A stretch of DNA of 64,000 bases from Crocinitomicaceae bacterium (lineage in GTDB: Bacteria; Bacteroidota; Bacteroidia; Flavobacteriales_D; Crocinitomicaceae): positions 310,001 through 374,000 of the forward strand of contig JAGOBK010000002.1 of NCBI GenBank assembly GCA_017983465.1, written 5' to 3'. The translations under genes and the position numbers were made by a program. Below, piece after piece: positions 27,823 through 37,076 of the stretch. Below the pieces are notes generated by a model. The model was not told the origin of the DNA. It saw only the letters and a program-made list of their open reading frames with translations, and did not search any database. Numbering within the stretch: position 1 is the stretch's first letter; the number at the start of each line of letters is the position of its first letter.

Positions 27823-28347
27823 TTATCTTTTTTCTATACGGTCTTTCAAGTATGCCCTTGCTCTCAAATACTGTGATTTTGAGGTGCTTTCTGTAATTCC
27901 TAGTGTTGTTGCAATTTCTTGATGAGAAAATCCTTCGATGGCAAACATATTAAATACAACGCGGTATCCATCTGGCATTGATTGTACCAATTTCATCAAA
28001 TCATCCGCCATTAATTTCTCTGCAATGAATTCATGTTGTTCAATGCGGTAAGACACCTCTTCCACTTGAATTTCTTTGAGAAGTTTTTTGTCCTTTCGCA
28101 ATTGATCCAAGCAGGTGTTCACCACAATGCGTCGAATCCATCCTTCAAATACTCCTTCGAATTTATATTCGGGAAGTTTTGAATAGACTTTTACCAAAGC
28201 GTCTTGGAGAACATCCTCTGCGCGCATTTTGTCTTTGACATATCGAAGACAAACGGAATACATTTTAGGGGCAAACATTTCAAACAACGCTTTTTGAGCC
28301 TTTGGATTCCCTTCAATACACTGTTTAATTAATGCAATTTCCTCCAT
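27823..28347 (-). CDS. ECF-type RNA polymerase sigma factor
   Basis: A 174-residue group 4 sigma factor. Region 2 (about 10-90) contains the FAPKMYSVCLRYVKD and RAEDVLQDALVKVY segments that bind core polymerase and the -10 element. Region 4 (about 115-170) has the helix-turn-helix HQEIATTLGITESTSKSQ. I start it at ATG 28347 (MEEIALIKQ); a frame to 28398 adds 17 residues without family character. It is followed 1 bp later by the membrane-anchored CHU_C gene and is divergent from a TlpA-domain gene. Confidence 0.93.
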   Translation of the reverse strand: MEEIALIKQCIEGNPKAQKALFEMFAPKMYSVCLRYVKDKMRAEDVLQDALVKVYSKLPEYKFEGVFEGWIRRIVVNTCLDQLRKDKKLLKEIQVEEVSYRIEQHEFIAEKLMADDLMKLVQSMPDGYRVVFNMFAIEGFSHQEIATTLGITESTSKSQYLRARAYLKDRIEKR

Positions 28348-28437
28348 GCTCGATTTGTTTGACTGCGTTTCGTTTAAAAAAGTTGCATGCCGCAGCAAAA
28401 TTCATACGAATTAACGTATTTTCGTTTGCTTAAACAA

Positions 28438-29664
28438 ATGAATATGAAATCCTTTTTATCTATAATTTTCATGCTGTTGTCTCTTGTTTCTTTTGCAAAG
28501 GTGAATATGAAAACCGGTATGTGGCAAGGCGAATTAGCAATGAATGATCGACTTTCCATCCCTTTCCAATTAAAAGTAGAAAAGCAAGGAAATAAGATCT
28601 TTGTAGTGAATAATCTAGAAGAAATATTGATGATTAGTCACGCTAAAAAGGACAGTACTTATTTACAATTCCCCATTCAAGACGCTGAAGTCATTTTCAA
28701 ATTGGAACAAAATGGTGAGTCAGCACGAGGATATTGGATTAATTACAATAAAAAGGTGCAACAAAAAATTCCCTTGACCTTGACATGGAATGTTATACAA
28801 AGATTCCCTCAAATGCATCCAACCAGACCTGTTCAATCACTTTTCGATGGTACCTGGGAAGTAACTTTCCAACCAGGAACGAAAGATGAGGAGATAGCAA
28901 TTGGTATTTTCAATGCGGGCAAGGACACGGAAATAGCGGGTACTTTTTTAACCGAAACGGGAGATTATCGTTTTTTAGCGGGAAATCGGTCTGGACAAAG
29001 TTTTTCTATGTCCACCTTTAATGGTTCGTGGGCAATGATGTTCGAAGCAGAATTACAATCAGACACCTTAAAAGGAAAATTTTATAGTGGAGTTTCGTAT
29101 GTTTCAGATTGGATAGCGGTTCGTAATCCAGAAGCAAAGTTGAGAAATGAAGCCTCGTTGACTTACGTCGTAAATGACCAAAAAGTCAAGACTTCTGACA
29201 TGGTTCAATTAAATGGAAAATCCTTTTCGCTTAAACCAAACGAAGGGAAGGTTATTGTTTTACAAATCATGGGTACGTGGTGTCCGAATTGTTTGGATGA
29301 GGTTCAATTCATGAATCAATTGCACAAAGGTTATGAGCAATTTGGACTTGAAATCATCGCCTTGGCTTATGAAGTGGGAACAGATGGAAAACAAACGCGT
29401 AAAAAATTAAAGGCGTTCAAGAAAAAAATTGGAATGGAATATGATTTGGTATTGGCTGGAAAGTCTTCGAAAGAGGTGGCTTCTTATCAATTTCCTATGT
29501 TAAATGGCATCATGAGTTTTCCAACGACTGTAATAATTGGTAAAGATGGAAAAGTACTGCATGTTCACACAGGTTACAGTGGTCCGGCAACAGGAAGCGC
29601 CCACAAAGAACTCACTGATAAAATCCAATTGGAAATCGAAATGGCATTGGATATTTTAAAGTAA
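28438..29664 (+). CDS. Secreted protein with C-terminal TlpA-like thioredoxin domain
   Basis: A 408-residue periplasmic protein. A signal peptide (FMLLSLVSFAK) is followed by a beta-rich region of about 250 residues without a family I recognise, then a TlpA/ResA-like thioredoxin domain with the active-site WCPNC (Cys282, Cys285) and a later cis-Pro segment FPTTVIIG. Such proteins reduce disulfides in the periplasm, for example in cytochrome c maturation. The start is ATG 28438 or 28444. The gene is divergent from the sigma factor gene and ends at a bidirectional terminator shared with mreB. Confidence 0.85.
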   Translation: MNMKSFLSIIFMLLSLVSFAKVNMKTGMWQGELAMNDRLSIPFQLKVEKQGNKIFVVNNLEEILMISHAKKDSTYLQFPIQDAEVIFKLEQNGESARGYWINYNKKVQQKIPLTLTWNVIQRFPQMHPTRPVQSLFDGTWEVTFQPGTKDEEIAIGIFNAGKDTEIAGTFLTETGDYRFLAGNRSGQSFSMSTFNGSWAMMFEAELQSDTLKGKFYSGVSYVSDWIAVRNPEAKLRNEASLTYVVNDQKVKTSDMVQLNGKSFSLKPNEGKVIVLQIMGTWCPNCLDEVQFMNQLHKGYEQFGLEIIALAYEVGTDGKQTRKKLKAFKKKIGMEYDLVLAGKSSKEVASYQFPMLNGIMSFPTTVIIGKDGKVLHVHTGYSGPATGSAHKELTDKIQLEIEMALDILK

Positions 29665-29678
29665 ATCTGACTGGAAAT

Positions 29679-29709
29679 AAAAAAGGGCTGTGATAACAGC
29701 CCTTTTTTA
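29679..29709. terminator. Bidirectional terminator between the TlpA gene and mreB
   Basis: Stem AAAAGGGCTGT / ACAGCCCTTTT with a GATA loop and T-runs on both strands. Confidence 0.88.
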
Positions 29710-29725
29710 TTTCTTAATGTTCTAA

Positions 29726-30751
29726 TTAGTCTCTAATCAAGAACTGGTATTTATCGATGTTTTTCAAAGCGATACTTGTTCCTCTCGCAACAGCGCGAAG
29801 TGGATCTTCAGCAATGTGTACTGGCAATTTTGTTTTCGCAGAAATACGTTTGTCTAATCCTCTTAACATGGAACCACCACCGGCTAAATAAATACCTGTT
29901 TTGTAGATATCTGCAGAAAGTTCAGGTGGAGTTAACTCCAATGCACTTAAAATCGCTTCTTCTATTTTAGATATTGTTTTGTCTAATGCATGCGCTACTT
30001 CCACATAAGAAACCATGATTTCTTTTGGAATACCCGTCATCAAATCTCGTCCGCGAACAGCGAAATCTGCTGGTGGATTATCAAGTTCAGGCAAAGCTGC
30101 TCCAACTTCAATTTTAATTTGTTCTGCTGTACGCTCTCCAACAAGAATGTTGTGTTGGCGACGCATGTACTCTTCAATGTCACTTGTAAAGTCATCTCCG
30201 GCGATACGGATGGATTTATCACAAACAATTCCACCTAAAGCAATGACAGCAATTTCGGATGTACCACCACCGATATCGATGATCATATTTCCCATTGGTT
30301 CTTCTACGTCGATTCCGATTCCAATGGCTGCTGCCATCGGTTCGTGAATGAGGTACACTTCTTTTGCACCAGCATGCTCTGCTGAGTCACGAACAGCGCG
30401 TTTTTCAACTTCTGTAATTCCAGATGGAATACAGATAACCATTCGCAATGTTGGATTGAAAAGGCTTTTCCCTGGATTGATCATTTTGATCATACCCCGA
30501 ATCATTTGTTCGGCACTTTGGAAATCGGCGATTACTCCATCTTTCAATGGACGTACCGTTTCGATTAACTTATGAGTCTTACCGTGCATCTGTTGCGCCT
30601 TTCGTCCAATAGCAACTACCTTGCCTGTTTGAATGTCTTTAGCTACAATGGACGGCTCGTCAACCACGACTTTATCATTCCAGATGATAAGTGTGTTTGC
30701 TGTCCCTAAGTCAATCGCAATTTCTTGCGTTAAAAAACTAAAAAATGCCAT
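29726..30751 (-). CDS. mreB: Rod shape-determining actin homologue
   Basis: A 341-residue bacterial actin that organises the elongation machinery of the cell wall under the inner membrane. The actin-type nucleotide-binding segments IDLGTANTLI, MIDIGGGTSEIAVI and LAGGGSMLRGL are intact. It follows purH on the same strand, as is common in the phylum, but mreC, mreD and pbp2 do not follow it. Instead a terminator and a convergent gene come after. Confidence 0.96.
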   Translation of the reverse strand: MAFFSFLTQEIAIDLGTANTLIIWNDKVVVDEPSIVAKDIQTGKVVAIGRKAQQMHGKTHKLIETVRPLKDGVIADFQSAEQMIRGMIKMINPGKSLFNPTLRMVICIPSGITEVEKRAVRDSAEHAGAKEVYLIHEPMAAAIGIGIDVEEPMGNMIIDIGGGTSEIAVIALGGIVCDKSIRIAGDDFTSDIEEYMRRQHNILVGERTAEQIKIEVGAALPELDNPPADFAVRGRDLMTGIPKEIMVSYVEVAHALDKTISKIEEAILSALELTPPELSADIYKTGIYLAGGGSMLRGLDKRISAKTKLPVHIAEDPLRAVARGTSIALKNIDKYQFLIRD

Positions 30752-30834
30752 GTTGAATCCAACTAGTGATTAAGTTGTTCCTTTTTCGAGAGATTCGAAG
30801 AAAAGGTTACAATTTAATGTAAATATATGTAAAG

Positions 30835-32364
30835 TTAATGTTTAAAGTGGCGTACTCCTGTAAATACCATGCGCATTCCGTGTTTATTGCAATAATCGAT
30901 GGAAAGATCATCCTTCACGGATCCTCCAGGTTGAATAACGGCATCGATTCCCTCTAAATGTGCAATTTCTACGCAATCTGGGAATGGGAAAAATGCATCA
31001 CTCGCCATGGCTGCACCGTTTAAATCAAAGCCAAATGTTTTTGCTTTATGAATCGCTTGATTTAAGGCATCAACTCGCGATGTTTGTCCAGTACCACTCG
31101 CTAATAATTGCCCGTTTTTTGCCAAGATAATGGTATTCGATTTCGTATGTTTTACCAGTTTATTGGCAAACAATAAATCAGCGATTTCTTGTTCACTAGG
31201 TGCGTTTGTTGTTTTGACAACCAAATCTTCCTTCGTTTCTGATTTCGCATCTCTGTCTTGAACAAGAACACCGTTTAAAATAGATCGAACTTGTTGTTGA
31301 GGAAGCGCCGTTTCTTTTTGAACAAGAATGATACGGTTCTTTTTACTTTTTAGTAATTCCAATGCATCCTCGTCATAGCTAGGGGCGATCAGCACCTCAC
31401 AAAACAACTCATTGATGAGCGTTGCTGTTTCTATGTTAATGGGTTGGTTGGAAATTAAAATTCCACCAAATGCACTAACAGGGTCTGCTGCTAAAGCAAC
31501 TTCGTATGCTTCTTTTAGTGTAGGACGTGTGGCAATTCCACATGCATTATTATGTTTCAAAATCCCGAAAGTAGGACCATCATTTTTGAATTCTTGAAGT
31601 AAATTAACGGCCGCATCAACATCCAACAAATTGTTGTAAGAAAGTTCCTTTCCGTGTAATTTATCAAATAGTGCATCTAAATCTCCGAAGAATTGTCCTT
31701 TTTGATGTGGATTTTCTCCGTAGCGTAGTGCTTCACTTTTTTCCACGCTTAATTTCAAGTATGGACCATCATTTTGAACGAAATACTGATGAATCATGGT
31801 GTCATAATGCGATGAAACATGAAATGCCTCACCTGCAAAATGCTGTCTTTGTGCGAGACTTGTCGCTCCGTTTTGAGAACGAAGTATGTCTAAAAAGGAC
31901 GCGTAGTGATTCACAGATGGAATGATCACTACATCTTGGAAATTTTTCGCTGCCGCTCGGATTAATGAAATTCCACCGATGTCAATTTTTTCAATGATGT
32001 CTTCTGCACTCGCTCCTGATGCCACTGTTTCCTCGAATGGATATAAGTCTACAATGACTAAATCGATAGAAGGAATGCCATGTTTGGCAATCGCATCTTG
32101 ATCTTCTTGTAAAGCACGACGATTTAAAATTCCACCAAAAACTGTTGGGTGTAAGGTTTTAACTCTTCCACCAAGGATTTCGGGAAAACCGGTAAGGTCT
32201 TCAACTGCAATGACTGGTATGCCTAAATTTTGAATAAAGGCTAATGTCCCTCCCGTTGAGTAAATGGTTACTTGATGTTTGTGTAATTCACGAACAATTT
32301 CGTCTAGCCCATCTTTGTAATAGACTGAAATTAAGGCGCTTTGGATGTTTTTTAAATCTGTCAT
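30835..32364 (-). CDS. purH: Bifunctional AICAR transformylase / IMP cyclohydrolase
   Basis: A 509-residue cytoplasmic enzyme for the last two steps of IMP synthesis. The N-terminal MGS-like cyclohydrolase domain has STGGTL and GGRVKTLHPTVFGGIL. The C-terminal transformylase domain has ENPHQKGQF, the catalytic Lys-His in LKHNNACGIA, and the end segment KHGMRMVFTGVRHFKH. ATG 32364 (MTDLKNIQSALISVY) is chosen because the -7 element at 32383-32390 would begin transcription downstream of the alternative start at 32385. It probably forms an operon with mreB. Confidence 0.97.
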   Translation of the reverse strand: MTDLKNIQSALISVYYKDGLDEIVRELHKHQVTIYSTGGTLAFIQNLGIPVIAVEDLTGFPEILGGRVKTLHPTVFGGILNRRALQEDQDAIAKHGIPSIDLVIVDLYPFEETVASGASAEDIIEKIDIGGISLIRAAAKNFQDVVIIPSVNHYASFLDILRSQNGATSLAQRQHFAGEAFHVSSHYDTMIHQYFVQNDGPYLKLSVEKSEALRYGENPHQKGQFFGDLDALFDKLHGKELSYNNLLDVDAAVNLLQEFKNDGPTFGILKHNNACGIATRPTLKEAYEVALAADPVSAFGGILISNQPINIETATLINELFCEVLIAPSYDEDALELLKSKKNRIILVQKETALPQQQVRSILNGVLVQDRDAKSETKEDLVVKTTNAPSEQEIADLLFANKLVKHTKSNTIILAKNGQLLASGTGQTSRVDALNQAIHKAKTFGFDLNGAAMASDAFFPFPDCVEIAHLEGIDAVIQPGGSVKDDLSIDYCNKHGMRMVFTGVRHFKH

Positions 32365-32382
32365 GAGGTGTAAAAGAAAGCG

Positions 32383-32390
32383 CAAAATTA
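32383..32390 (-). promoter_or_regulatory. purH -7 element
   Basis: TAATTTTG on the minus strand, a perfect TAnnTTTG, 18 bp before ATG 32364. It excludes the longer purH frame. Confidence 0.6.
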
Positions 32391-32457
32391 GTGTATTTTT
32401 TTCGATAAATGCTTTTTATCTCTTGTTCATTTCAGCAATCCGTCTAATTTTTTTGAA

Positions 32458-32485
32458 TAAAAAAACCCTCGCAAAGCGAGGGTTG
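32458..32485 (-). terminator. Terminator of the nrdBA operon
   Basis: Stem AACCCTCGC / GCGAGGGTT with an AAA loop, followed on the minus strand by a run of T. It lies 56 bp after the nrdA stop. Confidence 0.85.
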
Positions 32486-32540
32486 TCAGTAAATATGATA
32501 AATCGAAATGATTTCTGTCTATAACCGACTTACGTCGCTT

Positions 32541-34901
32541 CTACCCAGAACACATTTCACAACTATCTGGGTTGTCAAGTGAGCATGCAATTGCGGCTGC
32601 TTGTTCTTCCAAAGATTTAGCTGTAGGCTCTTCAACAACTGTTTTTTCTACTGTAAACTTAATAGCATCTGTAGCTGCTTTCGTTCGAAGGTAGTACATT
32701 CCAGTTTTTAATCCTTTCTCCCAACCGTAGAAGTGCATAGATGTTAACTTACCAAAGTTTGCATTTTCCATGAAGATATTCAAGGATTGACTTTGACAAA
32801 TGTATGCTCCACGATCGGCCGCTTGGTCAATAATTGCTTTCTGAGAAATCTCCCAAGCCGTTTTGTAAAGATCTTTTAAACGTTGTGGAACTTCGTTAAT
32901 GTTTTGAACGGACCCATTCGCTGTCATGATTTTTTGACGCATGTCTTTATTCCATAATCCTTCACGAACTAAGTCCTTCAATAAGTGCTTATTTACAATG
33001 ATGAACTCACCAGAAAGAACGCGACGAGTATAAATGTTTGACGTGTATGGCTCGAAACATTCGTTGTTACCAAGTATTTGTGCAGTAGATGCTGTTGGCA
33101 TAGGTGCTAACAACAAAGAGTTACGCACACCGTGTTTTTTAACTTCTTCCTTCAAGATGTCCCATTCCCAACGATTAGTTGGAGTAACACCCCACATATC
33201 AAACTGGAAGATTCCTTTTGATACAGGAGAACCTTTAATCGTTTCGTATGGACCTTCTACCTTCGCAAGGTCTTTTGAAGCCGTCATGGAAGCAAAGTAA
33301 ATCGTCTCGAATACTTCACGGTTTAATGCGCGAGCTTCTTCGGATTCAAATGGCAATCCCATCATAATGAAGGCATCAGCTAATCCTTGAACACCAAGTC
33401 CAATTGGACGATGACGAAGGTTTGAATTTCTCGCCTCTTCTACTGGATAGAAATTTTCATCGATGATACGGTTCAAATTCAATGTAGCTTGATAAGTTAC
33501 TTCGAATAACTTATCGTGATCAAATTGCCCTTCCTCCGTAACGTATTTAGGAAGCGCCAATGAAGCTAGGTTACATACAGCAATCTCATCTGGTGCTGTA
33601 TATTCAATAATCTCTGTACAAAGATTAGAAGATTTGATAGTTCCTAAATTTTGTTGATTCGATTTAGCATTTGCCGCATCTTTGTACAACATATATGGAG
33701 TTCCTGTTTCTATTTGAGATTCAAGGATTTTGAACCAAAGATCTTGAGCTTTGATTGTTTTTCTTCCTTTACCTTCTTTTTCGTACTTCGTGTACAATGC
33801 TTCAAATTCAGCGCTGTGTGTGTCAGAAAGACCAGGACATTCGTGCGGACACATCAATGTCCAATCGCCATTTTCTTTTACGCGTTGCATGAATAAATCC
33901 GGAATCCATAATGCGTAGAATAAATCACGTGCACGTTGTTCTTCTTTTCCATGATTCTTTTTCAAATCTAAGAAGTCGAATACATCCGCATGCCAAGGCT
34001 CGATATACATGGCAAAAGATCCTTTTCTTTTTCCACCACCTTGATCCACGTAACGTGCTGTATCGTTGAATACGCGTAGCATTGGAACGATACCATTTGA
34101 TGTTCCGTTTGTTCCTTTAATGTAAGAACCAGTTGCACGAATATCATGTAGAGCTAACCCAATTCCACCTGCAGATTGTGAAATTTGCGCACATGATTTC
34201 AATGTGTCGTAAATCCCTTCAATACTATCTGATTTCATCGTAAGCAAGAAGCAAGAGGACATTTGAGGCTTAGGGGTTCCTGCGTTAAACAACGTTGGAG
34301 TCGCATGTGTAAACCAACCTTCTGACATCAAGTTATATGTTTTGATTGCAGATGCCACATCTTTCTTGTGAATACCAATGGCAACGCGCATCAACATTTG
34401 TTGTGGACGCTCAGCAATTTTACCATTTAAACGCATCAAGTAAGAGCGAGACAATGTTTTAAAACCAAAATAATCGTAGCGGAAGTCACGATCATAAATG
34501 ATACTAGAGTCAAATACTTCTTTGTTTTCTTGAATAATTGCGTATACATCATCTGCAACCAACGAAGCATTTTGATTCGTTTTTGGATCGATGTAGTGGT
34601 GTAAATCGTCGATTACTTCAGAGAACGTTTTTTTCGTCTCTTTATGCAAGTTAGAAACGGCAATACGAGAAGCCAACAACGCGTAATCTGGGTGATCAAT
34701 TGTTTTTGCAGCTGCAACTTCTGCAGCAAGGTTATCCAAATCTGAAGTGGATACCCCATCATAGATTCCTTCAATCACCTTCATCGCTACTGCTTCTGGT
34801 GAAACCAATGGATCTAATCCGTAACACATTTTAATAATTCGCGCTGTGATTTTATCAAACTTCACAGTTTCTTTTCTTCCGTCTCTTTTTACTACGTACA
34901 T
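32541..34901 (-). CDS. nrdA: Ribonucleoside-diphosphate reductase, alpha subunit
   Basis: A 786-residue class Ia catalytic subunit that reduces ribonucleotides to deoxyribonucleotides. The N-terminal ATP-cone regulatory domain ([16 protein letters not shown]) is intact, so allosteric dATP inhibition is expected. Active-site cysteines appear in [17 protein letters not shown] and EIAVCNLAS, and the C-terminal thiol-exchange pair is in DSCEMCSG. It follows nrdB after 21 bp on the same strand. Confidence 0.97.
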   Translation of the reverse strand: MYVVKRDGRKETVKFDKITARIIKMCYGLDPLVSPEAVAMKVIEGIYDGVSTSDLDNLAAEVAAAKTIDHPDYALLASRIAVSNLHKETKKTFSEVIDDLHHYIDPKTNQNASLVADDVYAIIQENKEVFDSSIIYDRDFRYDYFGFKTLSRSYLMRLNGKIAERPQQMLMRVAIGIHKKDVASAIKTYNLMSEGWFTHATPTLFNAGTPKPQMSSCFLLTMKSDSIEGIYDTLKSCAQISQSAGGIGLALHDIRATGSYIKGTNGTSNGIVPMLRVFNDTARYVDQGGGKRKGSFAMYIEPWHADVFDFLDLKKNHGKEEQRARDLFYALWIPDLFMQRVKENGDWTLMCPHECPGLSDTHSAEFEALYTKYEKEGKGRKTIKAQDLWFKILESQIETGTPYMLYKDAANAKSNQQNLGTIKSSNLCTEIIEYTAPDEIAVCNLASLALPKYVTEEGQFDHDKLFEVTYQATLNLNRIIDENFYPVEEARNSNLRHRPIGLGVQGLADAFIMMGLPFESEEARALNREVFETIYFASMTASKDLAKVEGPYETIKGSPVSKGIFQFDMWGVTPTNRWEWDILKEEVKKHGVRNSLLLAPMPTASTAQILGNNECFEPYTSNIYTRRVLSGEFIIVNKHLLKDLVREGLWNKDMRQKIMTANGSVQNINEVPQRLKDLYKTAWEISQKAIIDQAADRGAYICQSQSLNIFMENANFGKLTSMHFYGWEKGLKTGMYYLRTKAATDAIKFTVEKTVVEEPTAKSLEEQAAAIACSLDNPDSCEMCSG

Positions 34902-34922
34902 CCTATTACCGCAATTAAATAA

Positions 34923-35903
34923 TTAAAATTCTTCATTCATGCTGAATTCTTTGTTCGCATCTCCTGCCAACACTCCAGCTTTTTGGTATTCACCAACTCG
35001 TTTTTCAAAGAAATTTGTTTTTCCTTGAATGGAAATCATTTCCATGAAGTCAAATGGATTCGAAGTGTTGTATACACGTTCGTTACCTAATTCAACTAAA
35101 AGACGATCCGCAACAAATTCAATGTATTGTTGCATTAGATCGCTGTTCATTCCAATAAGTTTTACAGGAATAGCATCTGTGACAAATTCTTTTTCAATTT
35201 CGACAGCGTCCATGATGATCTCACGAACTTTGTCTTTAGAAAGTTTATTTACCAAGTGGTTGTTGTATAACAAACAAGCGAAGTCACAGTGTAAACCTTC
35301 GTCACGTGAAATCAACTCATTGGAAAACGATAATCCAGGCATCAAACCACGTTTTTTCAACCAGAAAATAGAGCAAAACGAACCGGAGAAGAAAATCCCT
35401 TCTACCGCTGCAAATGCAACCAATCGTTCTGCAAAGTCTCCTTTGTCGATCCATCGAAGTGCCCATTCTGCTTTTTTCTTCACACAGTCAAGCGTATCGA
35501 TAGCATTGAACAAATGATTTTTTTCAGCAGAATCCTTGATGTATGTATCAATCAAAAGCGAATACGTTTCTGAGTGAATATTTTCCATCGCTACTTGATT
35601 CCCGTAAAAGAATTTTGCCTCAGTGTATTGTACCTCAGACAAAAAGTTTTCTGCAAGGTTCTCGTTTACGATTCCGTCGGAAGCCGCGAAAAAAGCAAGA
35701 ATATGCTTGATGAAATGACGTTCGTCGTCGTTTAATTTGTTCTCCCAGTCAATTTGATCGGGTGATAAATCGATTTCTTCTGCTGTCCAAAAACTCGCCT
35801 CGGCTTTTTTATAAAAACTCCAAATATCATCGTGTTGAATTGGGAATAATACAAAACGGCTTTTGTTTTCTTCAAGAATCGGTTCGCGTAAAGATGTTGT
35901 CAT
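34923..35903 (-). CDS. nrdB: Ribonucleoside-diphosphate reductase, beta subunit
   Basis: A 326-residue class Ia radical-generating subunit. The di-iron and radical motif ENIHSETY gives Glu107, His110 and the radical Tyr114; a second E-x-x-H (RDEGLHCDF) gives later ligands. The radical tyrosine is present, so this is a conventional NrdB and not an R2lox or metal-only variant. It is the first gene of the nrdBA operon and lies below the 445-bp region at 35904-36348. Confidence 0.95.
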   Translation of the reverse strand: MTTSLREPILEENKSRFVLFPIQHDDIWSFYKKAEASFWTAEEIDLSPDQIDWENKLNDDERHFIKHILAFFAASDGIVNENLAENFLSEVQYTEAKFFYGNQVAMENIHSETYSLLIDTYIKDSAEKNHLFNAIDTLDCVKKKAEWALRWIDKGDFAERLVAFAAVEGIFFSGSFCSIFWLKKRGLMPGLSFSNELISRDEGLHCDFACLLYNNHLVNKLSKDKVREIIMDAVEIEKEFVTDAIPVKLIGMNSDLMQQYIEFVADRLLVELGNERVYNTSNPFDFMEMISIQGKTNFFEKRVGEYQKAGVLAGDANKEFSMNEEF

Positions 35904-36001
35904 AAGCTGCTAAATAATTTTTAAACTAAAATGGACGTAGAAATACACTACTTCTAAACCCCTATTTCGCTAAATTGTTTTTGTATCACTCAATCAACTT
36001 G

Positions 36002-36030
36002 AACGTTCGCTTTTGAAAACAAAACGTTCG
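36002..36030. repeat. Two AACGTTCG direct repeats, 21 bp apart
   Basis: AACGTTCG at 36002-36009 and 36023-36030. The 21-bp period equals two DNA helical turns, and AACGTT is itself palindromic, as expected for an operator for a dimeric regulator. About 100 bp upstream of nrdB. Confidence 0.5.
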
Positions 36031-36102
36031 TAAAATTTGAGACTACAAAAATTGTCAAAAAACATTCTTAAATCAATTAAAGAAATTAACATTAACGCGA
36101 TG

Positions 36103-36111
36103 TTATCAACA
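36103..36111 (+). promoter_or_regulatory. DnaA-box-like site
   Basis: TTATCAACA differs from the DnaA box TTATCCACA at one base. Near nrdB it could be regulatory, but a single site proves nothing. Confidence 0.3.
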
Positions 36112-36180
36112 CCGAAAATCGCAATCCTTTCACCAATAAACCCTTCAGCAATTTTCAACACTAAATGGAAAGATATTCAC

Positions 36181-36197
36181 ATCAACAATATGTTGAT
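36181..36197. repeat. Inverted repeat ATCAACA-ATA-TGTTGAT
   Basis: Perfect 7-bp arms with a 3-bp spacer, sharing the ATCAACA core with the site at 36103-36111. Confidence 0.5.
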
Positions 36198-36313
36198 TTT
36201 AATAACTATTCCTTCAAACATACTCCAATAAGTCAAATTAATTTCTTATGTGAATTAGGACATTAAAATTATGGCGGAAATTTATTTTTACCTAAAAACA
36301 ATCAATGAGTTTT

Positions 36314-36331
36314 TGAACACGTTATTGTTCA
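36314..36331. repeat. Inverted repeat TGAACA-N6-TGTTCA before the ComF-like gene
   Basis: Perfect 6-bp arms, 6-bp spacer, 17 bp before ATG 36349. A possible operator for the ComF-like gene. Confidence 0.4.
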
Positions 36332-36348
36332 TACTAACACAAAGATAG

Positions 36349-37074
36349 ATGGGCTTAAAAAACACCATAATTACTGCGTCTTTTGACCGCTATTTTGAGG
36401 GGCTCCAGCACCTTATTTTTCCAAATGTTTGCTTGCAATGTTCCTATGAATTGTCGCGATTTGAAAAACATATTTGTGCCTTTTGTTGGGATAAGTTGCA
36501 ACGAACGTATTTTGAAGCGTACGAAGTTCCAAGTGGAATGGACCAGCTCTTTTGGGGAAGAATAGCATTAAGTGAAACATTTGCCTTGTACTTTTTTGAA
36601 AAGGAAAAACCAATTCAAGATATCCTTCATGCCCTGAAGTATCAATTTAAAGCTCCTTTGGGAAGATATTTCGGCGAGGTAATGGGAAAAACGATTTATA
36701 GCAGCAACAGATACAAAACGATTGAAGCATTGATTCCTGTTCCCATTCACCCTCAAAAACGATTCTTGCGAGGATATAATCAAAGTGAGTTATTAGCTGA
36801 AGGTATAGCGACGATTTTAGAAATCCCCATCTTAACAGATGTCGTTCTTAAAAAAGCGAATAATTCTAGTCAGACCAGAAAAAATAGGTTTCTACGATGG
36901 GACAATGCAAGTGAACAATTTTGTTTAGGAAAAAAGGAGATTCCTTACCGACATATTGCCATCGTTGATGATGTCATTACTACGGGATCTACACTAGAGG
37001 CAATGGCTCAATTATTACGTACGCATTATCCGGATCTTCAAATAACTTTGCTTAGTTTCGCCATAGCAAAGTAA
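36349..37074 (+). CDS. ComF family phosphoribosyltransferase-like protein
   Basis: A 241-residue protein of the ComF/GntX family. The N-terminal zinc-finger-like region has CLQC and CAFC (about 22-55), and the C-terminal phosphoribosyltransferase domain has the PRPP loop IAIVDDVITTGSTLEAM. ComF is needed for uptake of transforming DNA in competent bacteria; whether this organism is competent is not known from the window. It is followed by an FAD oxidoreductase gene after 2 bp. Confidence 0.9.
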   Translation: MGLKNTIITASFDRYFEGLQHLIFPNVCLQCSYELSRFEKHICAFCWDKLQRTYFEAYEVPSGMDQLFWGRIALSETFALYFFEKEKPIQDILHALKYQFKAPLGRYFGEVMGKTIYSSNRYKTIEALIPVPIHPQKRFLRGYNQSELLAEGIATILEIPILTDVVLKKANNSSQTRKNRFLRWDNASEQFCLGKKEIPYRHIAIVDDVITTGSTLEAMAQLLRTHYPDLQITLLSFAIAK

Positions 37075-37076
37075 GG

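Larger units (their letters stand above)
35904..36348. other. Gene-free AT-rich region upstream of nrdB and the ComF-like gene
   Basis: The longest stretch without a gene. A short frame at 36037-36231 has no family features and is probably not a gene. It holds a pair of AACGTTCG repeats, one DnaA-box-like TTATCAACA and two inverted repeats (listed separately). It must contain the divergent promoters of nrdB and the ComF-like gene, but I cannot point to a clear TAnnTTTG for either. Confidence 0.7.

Noticed and set aside
36103-36197. A replication origin
   Set aside because: Only one DnaA-box-like site with a mismatch and one inverted repeat; no box cluster, no AT-rich unwinding pattern that stands out from the background, no dnaA nearby.
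36037-36231. A 64-residue frame in the gap upstream of the ComF-like gene
   Set aside because: Low-complexity Lys/Ile/Asn composition expected from AT-rich noncoding DNA, no motif, no promoter-start geometry.
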